From positions 34,207 to 98,206 of the forward strand of contig JAAWCJ010000030.1 in the NCBI GenBank assembly GCA_022793195.1: DNA of 64,000 bases, written 5' to 3'. The notes under the pieces are model-generated. The model was not told the DNA's origin. It was given only the letters and a program-made list of their open reading frames with translations, and searched no databases. The position numbers were made by a program, and so were the translations under genes. This DNA comes from Lachnospiraceae bacterium (GTDB lineage: Bacteria; Bacillota; Clostridia; Lachnospirales; Lachnospiraceae). Shown in pieces: positions 16,772-26,073 of this stretch (positions are counted from its first letter, which is position 1; each line of letters starts with the position of its first letter).

Positions 16772-18832
16772 ATGAATTCAGGTGTCAGTTATTCTATGTT
16801 TTATGAGATACTACTGAACTTAAGAGAATACTTCCATAGTTATGGAAGAATAGACGATTCAAATGCAAAATTAGATGAAATTATCAAACTGATTTCCATT
16901 AGTTATTCTCTTGCGAAAAGAGGCGAAAAATTTGGATTAGAATATGTAAGGAGGGTATCTGAATCAGAGACCGGAAACATAAGAAACATTGCGTCCGGTT
17001 TGATTAAAGTCTTTGAAAATGAAATCCGGGAACCTGCATTTCATAACGAAGATGGCACAAATATCTTTGGGGCTAAGCCGTCGTTGAACATTCAGCCAAC
17101 AGAAAATGAATTTGCTGAAAAGTTGGTAAGTGAAATAGAAAAAATAGATTTCATATATTTGCTGAAAACCCACAGGTATTCGGATTTTGATATTATCAAC
17201 GAATGTTTTGGCCATTTTGTCAGAGAAAACTTCAGGAATAACAAAGAAGATGCGCAGTATATGACGCCTTATGAAATTTCAGAACCTATATTAGATATCA
17301 TTTTCAGCGATATGGAAAGAGATGGATACCTGGAAGGGGACGCATTAAACCACTTTACAATTATGGACCCAACCTGTGGGGTAGGAACTCTTTTGATTGA
17401 AAGTTCCAATCATTTTACGAGGTATATTGAGCATACCATCGGCAACCAGGATAAAAAAAATGATATCATCTCTCATTTCAGGAAACACGGAATGATCGGT
17501 CAGGATAAAGTTAACAGAATGGTCCGGCTGTCTAAAATTAATGCTCTGCTGTTAGGCTGCAATATCTCAAACATAAACAATGGAAACAGTATTGTTGGAA
17601 AAAGTTTCATTGATCATTATAAACATAAAGTTGACTTCATATTTACTAACCCTCCTTTTGGTGCGGAATATTCCATAGGCGATTTAAATATAAATGATTA
17701 TCCAATTTTAAACAACTTACAATTAAATATAAACAATGTCGCTTCTGAATTATTAATGTTGGATAAATGTATCTCATTATTAAAAAATAACGGATACTTA
17801 GCAATCGTCCTTCCCGATTCCGTTTTTGCAGCAAAGGGATTAAATTCGTTATATCGTGATCAAATATTAAAAAATATATTAGTAAAAGGCGTTGTTGAAT
17901 TGCCGGCAGTCACTTTTGCCCAGGCTGGCACAAGGACTAACACTTGTATTTTGTATATCCAAAAAAAGCAAAATGAAAATGGCTGTAAAATGTTCATGGC
18001 TGAATGTAAAGATTTAGGATATATTGTCAAAGAAAAAATGGGGGTTCCTGTAAAAATTGCAAAAGGAACCAACCAAATGCTCGATATTGCAAAATGTTTA
18101 ACTATCGGCAGACGCAAAGAAAAAATATTATCGGAGATACCATCTGTAACACAAATAGAATATAAAGATCTGACTGAGAACATATTGAAGCCAAGTTTTT
18201 ACGCTGCCGATAGATATATGACAGTGAACAGCCTGACATGCCTACTTGCCGAAGGATATCAGATCATGAAATTATCCGATATTGCAGAGTTTGTCACAAC
18301 CTCAAGAAAAGGTTATATGGTGGCAGAAAATATTAAGCATATCAGCGTTTTACATATTAATACCGACTGTACGATAAATTTTAATGAAGTTCAAAAGTTT
18401 TCTCCTATTTCCAAGGGGAGAAGCTGTGAAGAGGGGGATCTTATTTTTTCAAAAATAAATCCACGAATTCCACGAATGGCGGTTATTCCATCCAAAAATT
18501 ATAAATTAGTCTGTTCCAACGAATTTGAGATAATCAGGCCAAAAGGAAGTATAGATGCATATACTCTGTGCTTTTTACTACGGACTGATCATGTAAAAAT
18601 CCAGATACAAAGCATGACATCAGGAACCTCCTCCTCCCATAGCCGTATCAAGAGAGAACAGCTTAGCGAAATTTTGATTCCTGTTCCAGTCAAAAAGCGT
18701 CAAATTGAAAAATTAGCCAAAATGGGAGAGACGTTAAAGTCTGCGATTAACAAGATATATGAATCTGAAACTATTATTGATACACAGCTAGATGTGTTGG
18801 AGCACGTATTTAAAGCAGAAGCGAACTTTTAA
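16772..18832 (+). CDS. N6-adenine DNA methylase with type I specificity-like C-terminus
   Basis: 686 residues from the ATG at 16772 (GGAAGGGGGCACAAAA upstream). Residues 1-180 are an HsdM-like helical N-domain (QYMTPYEISEPI near 162). The S-adenosylmethionine motif DPTCGVGTLL lies near 199 and the catalytic NPPFGAEYS near 293, both as in gamma-class HsdM. From about 480 the sequence changes to a target-recognition type (MKLSDIAEFV...SGTSSSHSRI...LSEILIPVP), as in HsdS half-subunits. It is therefore a one-chain methylase-specificity protein. Codon usage and base composition are clearly more AT-rich than the flanks, suggesting transfer. Its stop overlaps the endonuclease stop by 3 bp, tail to tail. 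Confidence 0.88.
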   Translation: MNSGVSYSMFYEILLNLREYFHSYGRIDDSNAKLDEIIKLISISYSLAKRGEKFGLEYVRRVSESETGNIRNIASGLIKVFENEIREPAFHNEDGTNIFGAKPSLNIQPTENEFAEKLVSEIEKIDFIYLLKTHRYSDFDIINECFGHFVRENFRNNKEDAQYMTPYEISEPILDIIFSDMERDGYLEGDALNHFTIMDPTCGVGTLLIESSNHFTRYIEHTIGNQDKKNDIISHFRKHGMIGQDKVNRMVRLSKINALLLGCNISNINNGNSIVGKSFIDHYKHKVDFIFTNPPFGAEYSIGDLNINDYPILNNLQLNINNVASELLMLDKCISLLKNNGYLAIVLPDSVFAAKGLNSLYRDQILKNILVKGVVELPAVTFAQAGTRTNTCILYIQKKQNENGCKMFMAECKDLGYIVKEKMGVPVKIAKGTNQMLDIAKCLTIGRRKEKILSEIPSVTQIEYKDLTENILKPSFYAADRYMTVNSLTCLLAEGYQIMKLSDIAEFVTTSRKGYMVAENIKHISVLHINTDCTINFNEVQKFSPISKGRSCEEGDLIFSKINPRIPRMAVIPSKNYKLVCSNEFEIIRPKGSIDAYTLCFLLRTDHVKIQIQSMTSGTSSSHSRIKREQLSEILIPVPVKKRQIEKLAKMGETLKSAINKIYESETIIDTQLDVLEHVFKAEANF

Positions 18833-19659
18833 AAAACAAGGATTTCCACCTGGCCATCAATTACCTCAGCCTTAAAAATCAATTCAGAACCTGGAGTATC
18901 TTCCAGTGGAATATGTAATTTACTAAATCCATTAACCCGTCCGGTTCCATGGCGGGCGTAGTTTTCCTCTGTTCCGGAATTAGGTGGAAAAAGTTGGAAA
19001 TTAACACTTGGTTTTCCGGTTGTATCAGCAAATTTGGGATACCCCAATTTATCCATCCACTCAATATAACGTGTTCTGAGAATTGTGTGTTCATGGATAT
19101 TGACTTTCCATATACGGATGCGATAATTATGGCTAACATTGTAGTCAATCGATAACAAATAAATAGCTTTATAGTTTAAAAAGCGTTCCATGATCTCCAT
19201 AGTGTTGGCCGTAAAATTCCACCTGGGCCTGGTCTCCCCTTTTTTATCCAATGAATCCAGGAAATTGGCGCTTTTTACTTCAGAACTGTCACATAAGTCA
19301 TCGCCTTTCCCTCTCATACCTTGGCCAGCAATCTGCGTTTGGAGAGATACTAAATGTTGCGCAATATAGCCAGTATCTATCATAGAGGATTGTGCGGTGA
19401 TCATACTCCAATGAGTTAATAACTGGCGCTGTTTAACAATTTGTTCCTCTATAAGGACTTTTGCCAAATACATTCTTTGTCCTTTTGATAAAAGCTTTAA
19501 AGCATACGTAGACAGAGCGACCCGATCCGGGACAGTCATGGCCTCCATCTCCATCGAAGAAGTAATCTCTATAAGCCGAACATGAAATGTCTCCGGGCTT
19601 AGTTTTGATGTGATCGCCTTTTCAAATAATTCATAGTATTTTTTAATATGTTTGTTCAC
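18829..19659 (-). CDS. Putative type II restriction endonuclease, MamI-like
   Basis: 276 residues, convergent with the methylase gene. Residues about 113-131 (QGMRGKGDDLCDSSEVKSAN) give a PD-(D/E)XK-like core: Asp120/121, Glu127 and Lys129. This layout and the following PRWNF resemble the MamI restriction endonuclease family; I am fairly but not fully sure. The GTG start at 19659 overlaps the aroK stop (GTGA) and AAAGGTG lies 5 bp upstream, so it is translationally coupled to aroK. It is AT-rich like the methylase. It probably cleaves unmethylated copies of the methylase's bipartite site. Confidence 0.65.
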   Translation of the reverse strand: MNKHIKKYYELFEKAITSKLSPETFHVRLIEITSSMEMEAMTVPDRVALSTYALKLLSKGQRMYLAKVLIEEQIVKQRQLLTHWSMITAQSSMIDTGYIAQHLVSLQTQIAGQGMRGKGDDLCDSSEVKSANFLDSLDKKGETRPRWNFTANTMEIMERFLNYKAIYLLSIDYNVSHNYRIRIWKVNIHEHTILRTRYIEWMDKLGYPKFADTTGKPSVNFQLFPPNSGTEENYARHGTGRVNGFSKLHIPLEDTPGSELIFKAEVIDGQVEILVF

Positions 19660-20195
19660 TCTTCACCTTTCTTTCTGGTGGCGCTACAAATAATTTTTTC
19701 CACAATCCCCGCAATCTCCTCTGCGATTTCCTCGGGGCTTCGCCCGTCGGTGGCCACCGTGACATCGGCCGCCGCTTCATAAGCCGCCCGCCGCCTTTCC
19801 ATCAACTCTGTGATATGGGCCACCGTCACTTCCCCTCCAAGGGCCGGCCTCGACTTCCCATCCCCCACACGCTTAAGAACCGTCTCCGGCCTGGCAGTCA
19901 AAAGCACGATCATCCCGTTTTTCTTTAGCGCCTCCACATTTTCCGGCCGAAGCACGGCGCCACCGCCGCAGGAAAGCACTTTACCATCGTTGCTCCCGAG
20001 TTCTTTGATGGCTTCCGTCTCCATATCCCGAAACGCCTGCTCTCCGTCCTTTTCAAAAATCTCAGGGATAGGCCGCCCGTCCTTTTCCACAATCCACCGG
20101 TCCACATCCACTTCCTCCCCATGGAGCCGTTTGCCTAAGTACCGGGAAACTGTTGTTTTTCCCACTCCCATAAAACCAATCAATGCCACATTCAC
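19656..20195 (-). CDS. aroK: Shikimate kinase
   Basis: ATP-dependent phosphorylation of shikimate. Walker A GFMGVGKTT is near the N-terminus. DVDRWI and the FRDME substrate-binding segment follow. SCGGGAVLR contains the conserved GGG, and GKSRPAL is the lid region. The GTG at 20195 overlaps the upstream gene's stop (GTGA) and places the first beta-strand exactly as in other AroK proteins. The GTG at 20228 in the ORF track has no ribosome binding site. Length 179. It is the fourth gene of the DUF5717-DUF5716-TPR operon, while aroE-aroD lie 12 kb away. The C-terminal tail SATRKKGEE carries the endonuclease's ribosome binding site. Confidence 0.9.
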   Translation of the reverse strand: MNVALIGFMGVGKTTVSRYLGKRLHGEEVDVDRWIVEKDGRPIPEIFEKDGEQAFRDMETEAIKELGSNDGKVLSCGGGAVLRPENVEALKKNGMIVLLTARPETVLKRVGDGKSRPALGGEVTVAHITELMERRRAAYEAAADVTVATDGRSPEEIAEEIAGIVEKIICSATRKKGEE

Positions 20196-21013
20196 AGCTT
20201 TGCCATCTCCCTGTATTCCTGCTTCCACTCAGTTACAAGCGTCTGGATTCCGGCTCTTTTGCGGACAGAGTCCTTCTCCCAGAATTCTCCGATCACTTTC
20301 GCCTTCCCGGAATATTTTAAATGCTTACAGAGGGTTTCATACTCCTCCTGCCATTTATACTGCTGCTCCGCCGGGACAGCCAGCATCATGGCCTCCGGCA
20401 GTTCCACGCTTTCATCCATCTGGCAAAGCATAAAAATCTCCTTGAGGATTTCTTCCTTTTCCAGATGCTCATAGGCCCTTTCAAAACATTCCAGCGCCCG
20501 CTCCGACTCAAAAAGCCCTGCGCAGGCCACGCCTTTATTGTGGTAAAGGGCGCCCATAAATTCCCTTGTCATCCCCTGGTCCTTCTCTCCCCCGGCGATG
20601 CTGTCATAAAGCTGGATGGCCGCCGCGTATTTCCGCTTCTGAAGCAGGTAATCCGCTTTTTTCTTTGCCCGCTCCGAAGGCCTTGCACGGCGCATCCACT
20701 CAAGCTGAGCCTTAAAACCTCCCAGCTCCGCCTCACTGTAATAATGAATATCCTGAAGAATCATATAAAGAATCTGCGCCATATCCGACCGGTCCGCAAT
20801 CCATTTGCGAATTTTTTCTTCCAGCTTCACCATACCAAGCTCCGTTCGGATAAAGTAAAGCAGATGCTCATTGATAAAATCCGGCTCCAGCAAAAATACA
20901 TAATTATAAATAAAGTAACAAAGCTCCTCGCCGGAATGGAGAGAAATCCCCAGCTCTGCCACAGGATAAGGGTTTTTCACCTTCCTGCCGCTACATAATA
21001 TTAGTCCACTCAT
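20192..21013 (-). CDS. TPR-like helical protein of the DUF5716/DUF5717 operon
   Basis: 273 residues, no signal peptide. The N-terminal half (MSGLILCSGRKVKNPYPVAE...) is of no recognised family. Residues about 120-190 are tetratricopeptide-like: ADYLLQKRKYAAAIQLYDSI, then ALYHNKGVACAGLFESERALECFERAYEHLE. It sits directly downstream of the DUF5716 and DUF5717 genes and overlaps aroK. A scaffold or adaptor role for these two partners is an inference from position. AAGAGGAAATT precedes the ATG. The 91 bp upstream gap shows nothing notable. Confidence 0.75.
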   Translation of the reverse strand: MSGLILCSGRKVKNPYPVAELGISLHSGEELCYFIYNYVFLLEPDFINEHLLYFIRTELGMVKLEEKIRKWIADRSDMAQILYMILQDIHYYSEAELGGFKAQLEWMRRARPSERAKKKADYLLQKRKYAAAIQLYDSIAGGEKDQGMTREFMGALYHNKGVACAGLFESERALECFERAYEHLEKEEILKEIFMLCQMDESVELPEAMMLAVPAEQQYKWQEEYETLCKHLKYSGKAKVIGEFWEKDSVRKRAGIQTLVTEWKQEYREMAKL

Positions 21014-21104
21014 AATTTCCTCTTTTATCTTGAACTGTCTCCTGAATTTTCATCTACTGCCACAACCGGCCTTCTCCCGAAATTTGTAGCAGCTTTACAG
21101 AAGT

Positions 21105-22367
21105 CTATATCTGAAAATCCTGCCTGATCATCTGGTCCGTACCAGGGAAGAATTCCCCAAACCCCCTGTCAAAGACCCATATACTGACCTGGGACTCACT
21201 GGAAAACGCCGCAATGACTTCCACCCTGGTGGTCTTATTGGGCCTGGCCGGAAACTCATCCAGCGAAATGGCAAGCTTCGTCTGCCGGCCGTTTCCCACT
21301 GGCGTCACCATAAATTCCAACAGATTCGTATTGTCCAGGATAAAAGAAGCTGACGCCCGCGCCTCATACCAGTCGCTCCCCGCCGAAGCCAATACCAGCT
21401 GCCTCTCCCGCCCTTCATGGTTCACCTGCATACTGATGGTAGAAGAAAGGCGGCCTTCACAGAGACATACATAAGGATAAGACGTCGTCTCCTGGACAGA
21501 ATCACACGCCATATATGCCGCTCCCTTGGCAAAAAGCCCCGGCCCCGCAAAGGCCCTGCGTTTGTTGCAGACAAACCGCAGAAACCCGGAAGCCCACTGG
21601 CCATCCTCAAACCCTTTTCCTGTCAAAAATACGGAAGTGACAATTTTTTTCTGTAAAAGCCGCTCCGCACAAGAAGTAAGAATCGTGTCCCCCAGCTTTT
21701 TCCCGGCTCCTGTTTCCAAAATTTCCAGACTGAAGCCCTCTTCCAGCTCCTCATGCTTCACTTCCACCACCTGCGGCTTCCTGCCACGGATCACATTCAG
21801 TTCATAATAATGAAGCCCCGTCTCCGACAAGTCAAATAGACATGACTGGTTAATCCACAGGTCCCTCTTCTGGCTGATCACATAAAACAGATAAGCTTCC
21901 GCGTGATTTGCCATATGAACCCGGTCCCTGGGAATCCCCATGGCCTCTGTCACCTGCAGCATAATATCCATCAAAAGACTGCTTTTATTCTGAAAAGTGA
22001 AAACCACCGCCCCGATTTCCCGGGCCCCCAAACGGGTAATGGGGATCTCCAACATCTGCCGGACAAAAATCTGAAGCAGGTCGCCAGCCGTATACTTGAC
22101 GCCCTCAATAGTGGCTGTCCCCCCTTTTCCAGCCAGCTTCACCAGCTTGTCAACCATAGTGCCCCTGCCATAGAGAGCACAACGGTATGCCTCCTCTCCA
22201 ATGAACCAGGAATCTGTCCCCTTCTCTTTACAGATCACCGTTGGCACCATGCAGGACTTTTCCTCATCGGTCAGGCCGATATTTTCCACATCAAGGGCCT
22301 GGGGATTATAATAACTGATCTGGCTGTAATCATCACATATGTCGATTCCCAATACTAGCTCCTGCAT
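21105..22367 (-). CDS. DUF5716 protein, Hsp70/actin-like (ASKHA) fold
   Basis: 420 residues. The order of segments follows an Hsp70 nucleotide-binding domain: LVLGIDICDDYSQISYYN in place of the phosphate-1 loop, AVVFTFQNKSSLLMDIMLQV with VHMANHAEAYLF in place of the VPAYF...NEPTAAA region, CLFDLSETGLHYYEL in place of the DLGGGTFD loop, and SVFLTGKGFEDGQW...GPGLFAKGAAYMA in place of the adenosine motif. The glycines and acidic residues that bind phosphate are largely replaced, so ATP hydrolysis is doubtful. A C-terminal beta-rich part follows. The DUF number is from memory of Lachnospiraceae annotation. The ATG follows GAGGTGAAGAA and lies 15 bp after the DUF5717 gene. Confidence 0.75.
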   Translation of the reverse strand: MQELVLGIDICDDYSQISYYNPQALDVENIGLTDEEKSCMVPTVICKEKGTDSWFIGEEAYRCALYGRGTMVDKLVKLAGKGGTATIEGVKYTAGDLLQIFVRQMLEIPITRLGAREIGAVVFTFQNKSSLLMDIMLQVTEAMGIPRDRVHMANHAEAYLFYVISQKRDLWINQSCLFDLSETGLHYYELNVIRGRKPQVVEVKHEELEEGFSLEILETGAGKKLGDTILTSCAERLLQKKIVTSVFLTGKGFEDGQWASGFLRFVCNKRRAFAGPGLFAKGAAYMACDSVQETTSYPYVCLCEGRLSSTISMQVNHEGRERQLVLASAGSDWYEARASASFILDNTNLLEFMVTPVGNGRQTKLAISLDEFPARPNKTTRVEVIAAFSSESQVSIWVFDRGFGEFFPGTDQMIRQDFQI

Positions 22368-22382
22368 TTCTTCACCTCGAAC

Positions 22383-25300
22383 TTACAAATATTCAAACAG
22401 CCTTTCTGTCAACTCATCACGGATAGCATAAGCTTCCATCCGCTGCCGCAGCGTATCATCTTCAAACGCCTGCACCCGCAAAATCCCGTCAAGCCTCCCA
22501 ATGCGGCTTTCAGGAGGGGTATTTCCGTCCCCACTGTAAGCGGCCCTGCCTGCCTCCACCGGTTCGTTACCCCCATCATAAATTTCATATTCCATGATTT
22601 CCCCATAGAATAAAGACACCATTTTGACAAAATGCCCGTCAAACATATGGGGCATGGTTTCCACTACCACATCACCGCCGTCAGGCAGCAGCCTCTGGTG
22701 AATCCAGATGCTCTGATTTTTCTTTCCCCGGTACTCAATCACCGTTTTCCCCATCAAATCCCGGGGAAGCCGGATAAAACGGGCCAGATGCTTATAGTAC
22801 CCAAATACGATTTTCTTAGAAAACAGCTCGTCAATGATATGCTGGCAAAGCTCCGCCTGCTTCTCTGTCAAATTCTCCGCCATACTGTAATATTTTGTCA
22901 GCGCCAGCATACAAATCTCAGGCAGTCCGCTCCTCACCTCATACTGCTCCGCCTGCACCTCGATATAACCGATCACATCCCGGTCAAAAGGCTCGCTTTC
23001 ATCGAAATAGCGGCTGCTCTTTACCACCAGATACGCCCTCACCAGGCTTTCATCCACGGATTTTCCTTCTATATAATACCGGAATATCCGATCCAGGTGG
23101 CTGCTGCCCCCGTCGAAAAGCATCTGGGCCAAAAGGCGCTCCGGCATATCGTAAAGAGGAACCTTCGCAGAGGCGGCCGCCGACAAAATCCTGTACATAA
23201 TACCTGCCAGTCCATTGTAATGGTAACACAAATATTCCACCACTACGCCGTCATACCGGCCTCCCGCAAAACAGTAATTGGCCATTTCCAGAAGGACGCT
23301 GTCCTTTTCAAAATGGCGCTTTAAAATCATTTTGGCAGTCATTTTAAAGACCCGGCTGATATTTACCTTCCGATACCCATAACGAACCGCCATTTTATAA
23401 GCTTCCTCATAAAAGTCTTTCGTAATCAAAGTTTCCATCACTTTAACCCGGTCTTCACCGGAAAGAAACTTTTTGTCGAGAGCCAGCAGATATTCGTCGC
23501 ACTCATCGGATTCTTCCCGTTTATAATAATAGGTAACAATCTCCGACACCAGCTTTCTGCGGTAAAGTTCGCTGATCTTTTCCTCCTGGGAAATATCTTT
23601 GAGCACTTCAATATCTTCCGCCTCATAAAATTTCCGTTCCAAAACTTTCTGGCATTTTAACAGCCGCAGCATCTCATGGGCCGGATACAGCTCCTGGGTA
23701 CGGGCGCAAAGCTCTGTACTTTCCATCATATCTTCCATGGCGTAAGGTACGCCGCAGTAACGGTTTCCATAATCGTCCTGAAACAGTACGTAAGCATTTT
23801 TCAAATACACAGGGATATAAGCGCGTCCCCTCTGCAACGGCACGGGGGGTGTTTCCCCCTGCATCTCTTCATAACAGACTACCGCCTGGCACATTTTATC
23901 ATTTGTACAGCGGATTTCTTTTGCATAAAGGAGCTTTGGAAGAACACGGGCAATCTTTTCATCCACCATTTCCGGGAAAATCATTTCCCGGTAAATTTTG
24001 GCCAGATCTCCGTTCATATGGCTCTGAAAAAGCTGTTCCACCGCAAAATTCTCAATCTGCCCTTCATAGGCCCGGTAAACCTCTTCGTCCTCCTTCATGA
24101 ATCTCAGGACGTTCAGATAAAGCACTGCGCGCGCCCTGTAATCCAGCGTATGATTATAAGAAAAATATAAAAGAATAATACGGGGCAGCGCCCCTGCAAA
24201 ATCCTCCGGCAGGGCATATAAATAATATTCATACAGCCGGGTCAGATGGATATCCTCCTCCACCCCTCTCTCATACCAGGAAAACGCCTCCCTGGTGCGG
24301 CAGTTCCCACGAATCAGCAGGGCACACACCGCCGTCAGGGCTTCTTTTGAAGGAAACTCTTCGTACAGCTTTTTTAAAAGCCGCAGATAAAGCCCCCGGG
24401 CCGCCTTCACCTGAAGAGCCTGGAGGGCCGCCAGCCTGGCCACATCTTCCGTAACCATATGATAGCGGCAGCCAAACCAAAGGCTCTGAATCTCAAAATC
24501 CTCCATCACACGGAGAAGTTCAGGGCTTTTCGTAAGAATCCTGCACACGGCCAGATAGAGATAAGGGCTTCTGCACCCGTTCCGGTAATGGCTTTTCAAC
24601 CTGGAAAGGGCCAGGCTGTCGTTTTCCAAAAGCTCATCATCCATCTGCATCAACACATAAAATACCAAATCCAAAGCAGTGCCATCCTCATAGTACCGCC
24701 TCAGAAGCTTCACCAAAGTCTGTCTCTGGGTCGCCTCCCCGCTTTCTTTTGCCCTGAGATATGTATAATAACAGTAGGAAGCGATGTCCTGGTCTCTGTT
24801 GTCTAAAATCTCCTCCCGCACCTGCGCAAGGATTTCGCGGGCCTGCTCTCCCTTCTCCTGGAGCAGAAAAACATCAGCCTGGTAAAGACGGATCCGCAGA
24901 GGATCCTGCGCCGTCGAATGTGCCCTGGAAAGGGCCGTCTGCATGCTGTTCAGCAAAAAATTCCGCTCATATTCCCCTGTCTCCTGTTTCAGATAAAGAG
25001 AAACGAAATTTCCGAAGTCACGCTTCCAGGAAAGTCCGTCGGCCCACAGCCTGTTGGAGCGCAGCGTCACCGATACGGGAACCATTTCCTCCCCATAAAT
25101 ACCTCTGATAAAAATTCTCCCATAATTTTTACCGGCATGAAGTTCATTTACATCCACAATATAGGCCACCTTACAGGTTTCACCGTCAAAATCCCGGTCT
25201 GTCACCACCTTCCGCTCCAGCTTAAGCCATGAGCTATCTTCGGATGTAAGCTCCAGCCTCATATATCCCCAGGTATTCCTCACTATCGTAATTGTATCGG

Positions 25301-25916
25301 AAACAGGCTCATCGGGTATAATATATTCCTTTTTCTTCTCCTTTACGGAAAACCGGACAGGCTCTTTTATCCCTGTCCCCACCAGGAATTCTTCCAAGCT
25401 ATTTTGGCGGTTTCCCCGTCCCCACAGCCCGTCATAAAGAGTCCGCACACTGGGCGCCTGCATAAAAGGGCACTTTGCAAAATCAGAGGACTCAAAAAAC
25501 CGGAGGGCCTCCTCTTCATCTGCCCTCACCAGTCCGGCAAATTCTTCCAGAGTCTCAATCTGCTGTCCTTCCGGGTCAGTCATACATACATGAAAACAAT
25601 AAGGAATCCGAAACTCTCCCCCGCTGCATACGATCTGAAATTCACCTGTAATATCCTCATCTGCATAAGAGGCATCAACCTCATAGATCACACGGCAGTC
25701 TTTTCCCACAAAATTGTCGCTGAACAGACTCACCCTGTAATTGGTCGAATACACAAGTCCCTTCACCGTTTTCCCCTGCTCGCAGACAATGCGGAACTCA
25801 TCCCTCATTTTGTCATCAAAAATCACCGATGTCTCAATACCTGTCGTTGAAAAAGACACCTGCGTCTCATCGTAATCCATCAGACCCTTTGCCAAACGGT
25901 TGATTCTTTCTTTCAT
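22383..25916 (-). CDS. DUF5717 giant protein (beta domains plus helical repeats)
   Basis: 1177 residues, no signal peptide or membrane helix. Residues 1-300 contain two beta-sandwich-like regions (GKTVKGLVYSTNYRVSLFSD; SVTLRSNRLW ends the second). From about 310 to 1000 there is a long alpha-solenoid of TPR-like helices (LSRAHSTAQDPLRIRLYQADVFL...). The last 150 residues return to beta structure (WIHQRLLPDGGDVVVETMPH). It is the first gene of the operon with the Hsp70-like DUF5716 gene, the TPR protein gene and aroK. A large scaffold working with the Hsp70-like partner is an inference. Recognised only as the uncharacterised DUF5717 family. Confidence 0.75.
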   Translation of the reverse strand: MKERINRLAKGLMDYDETQVSFSTTGIETSVIFDDKMRDEFRIVCEQGKTVKGLVYSTNYRVSLFSDNFVGKDCRVIYEVDASYADEDITGEFQIVCSGGEFRIPYCFHVCMTDPEGQQIETLEEFAGLVRADEEEALRFFESSDFAKCPFMQAPSVRTLYDGLWGRGNRQNSLEEFLVGTGIKEPVRFSVKEKKKEYIIPDEPVSDTITIVRNTWGYMRLELTSEDSSWLKLERKVVTDRDFDGETCKVAYIVDVNELHAGKNYGRIFIRGIYGEEMVPVSVTLRSNRLWADGLSWKRDFGNFVSLYLKQETGEYERNFLLNSMQTALSRAHSTAQDPLRIRLYQADVFLLQEKGEQAREILAQVREEILDNRDQDIASYCYYTYLRAKESGEATQRQTLVKLLRRYYEDGTALDLVFYVLMQMDDELLENDSLALSRLKSHYRNGCRSPYLYLAVCRILTKSPELLRVMEDFEIQSLWFGCRYHMVTEDVARLAALQALQVKAARGLYLRLLKKLYEEFPSKEALTAVCALLIRGNCRTREAFSWYERGVEEDIHLTRLYEYYLYALPEDFAGALPRIILLYFSYNHTLDYRARAVLYLNVLRFMKEDEEVYRAYEGQIENFAVEQLFQSHMNGDLAKIYREMIFPEMVDEKIARVLPKLLYAKEIRCTNDKMCQAVVCYEEMQGETPPVPLQRGRAYIPVYLKNAYVLFQDDYGNRYCGVPYAMEDMMESTELCARTQELYPAHEMLRLLKCQKVLERKFYEAEDIEVLKDISQEEKISELYRRKLVSEIVTYYYKREESDECDEYLLALDKKFLSGEDRVKVMETLITKDFYEEAYKMAVRYGYRKVNISRVFKMTAKMILKRHFEKDSVLLEMANYCFAGGRYDGVVVEYLCYHYNGLAGIMYRILSAAASAKVPLYDMPERLLAQMLFDGGSSHLDRIFRYYIEGKSVDESLVRAYLVVKSSRYFDESEPFDRDVIGYIEVQAEQYEVRSGLPEICMLALTKYYSMAENLTEKQAELCQHIIDELFSKKIVFGYYKHLARFIRLPRDLMGKTVIEYRGKKNQSIWIHQRLLPDGGDVVVETMPHMFDGHFVKMVSLFYGEIMEYEIYDGGNEPVEAGRAAYSGDGNTPPESRIGRLDGILRVQAFEDDTLRQRMEAYAIRDELTERLFEYL

Positions 25917-26035
25917 TTCCTCTGTGTCACCTGCCTTTACCCCTGTATTCTATCATAAAAAGACAGGCTTCGCACTAGAAAACCGTTTTTTTGACGAAAA
26001 ACTTAAAATTCTGCACCACTGCCGGCCTGAAATAT

Positions 26036-26043
26036 GGTATAAT
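26036..26043 (+). promoter_or_regulatory. Extended -10 promoter of the HD-domain gene
   Basis: TGGTATAAT (extended -10) about 30 bp before the start codon. No good -35 is seen, which is usual for extended -10 promoters. Confidence 0.55.
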
Positions 26044-26073
26044 ATCGCATAGTTTTTCTTTTGGAGGTGTTTC

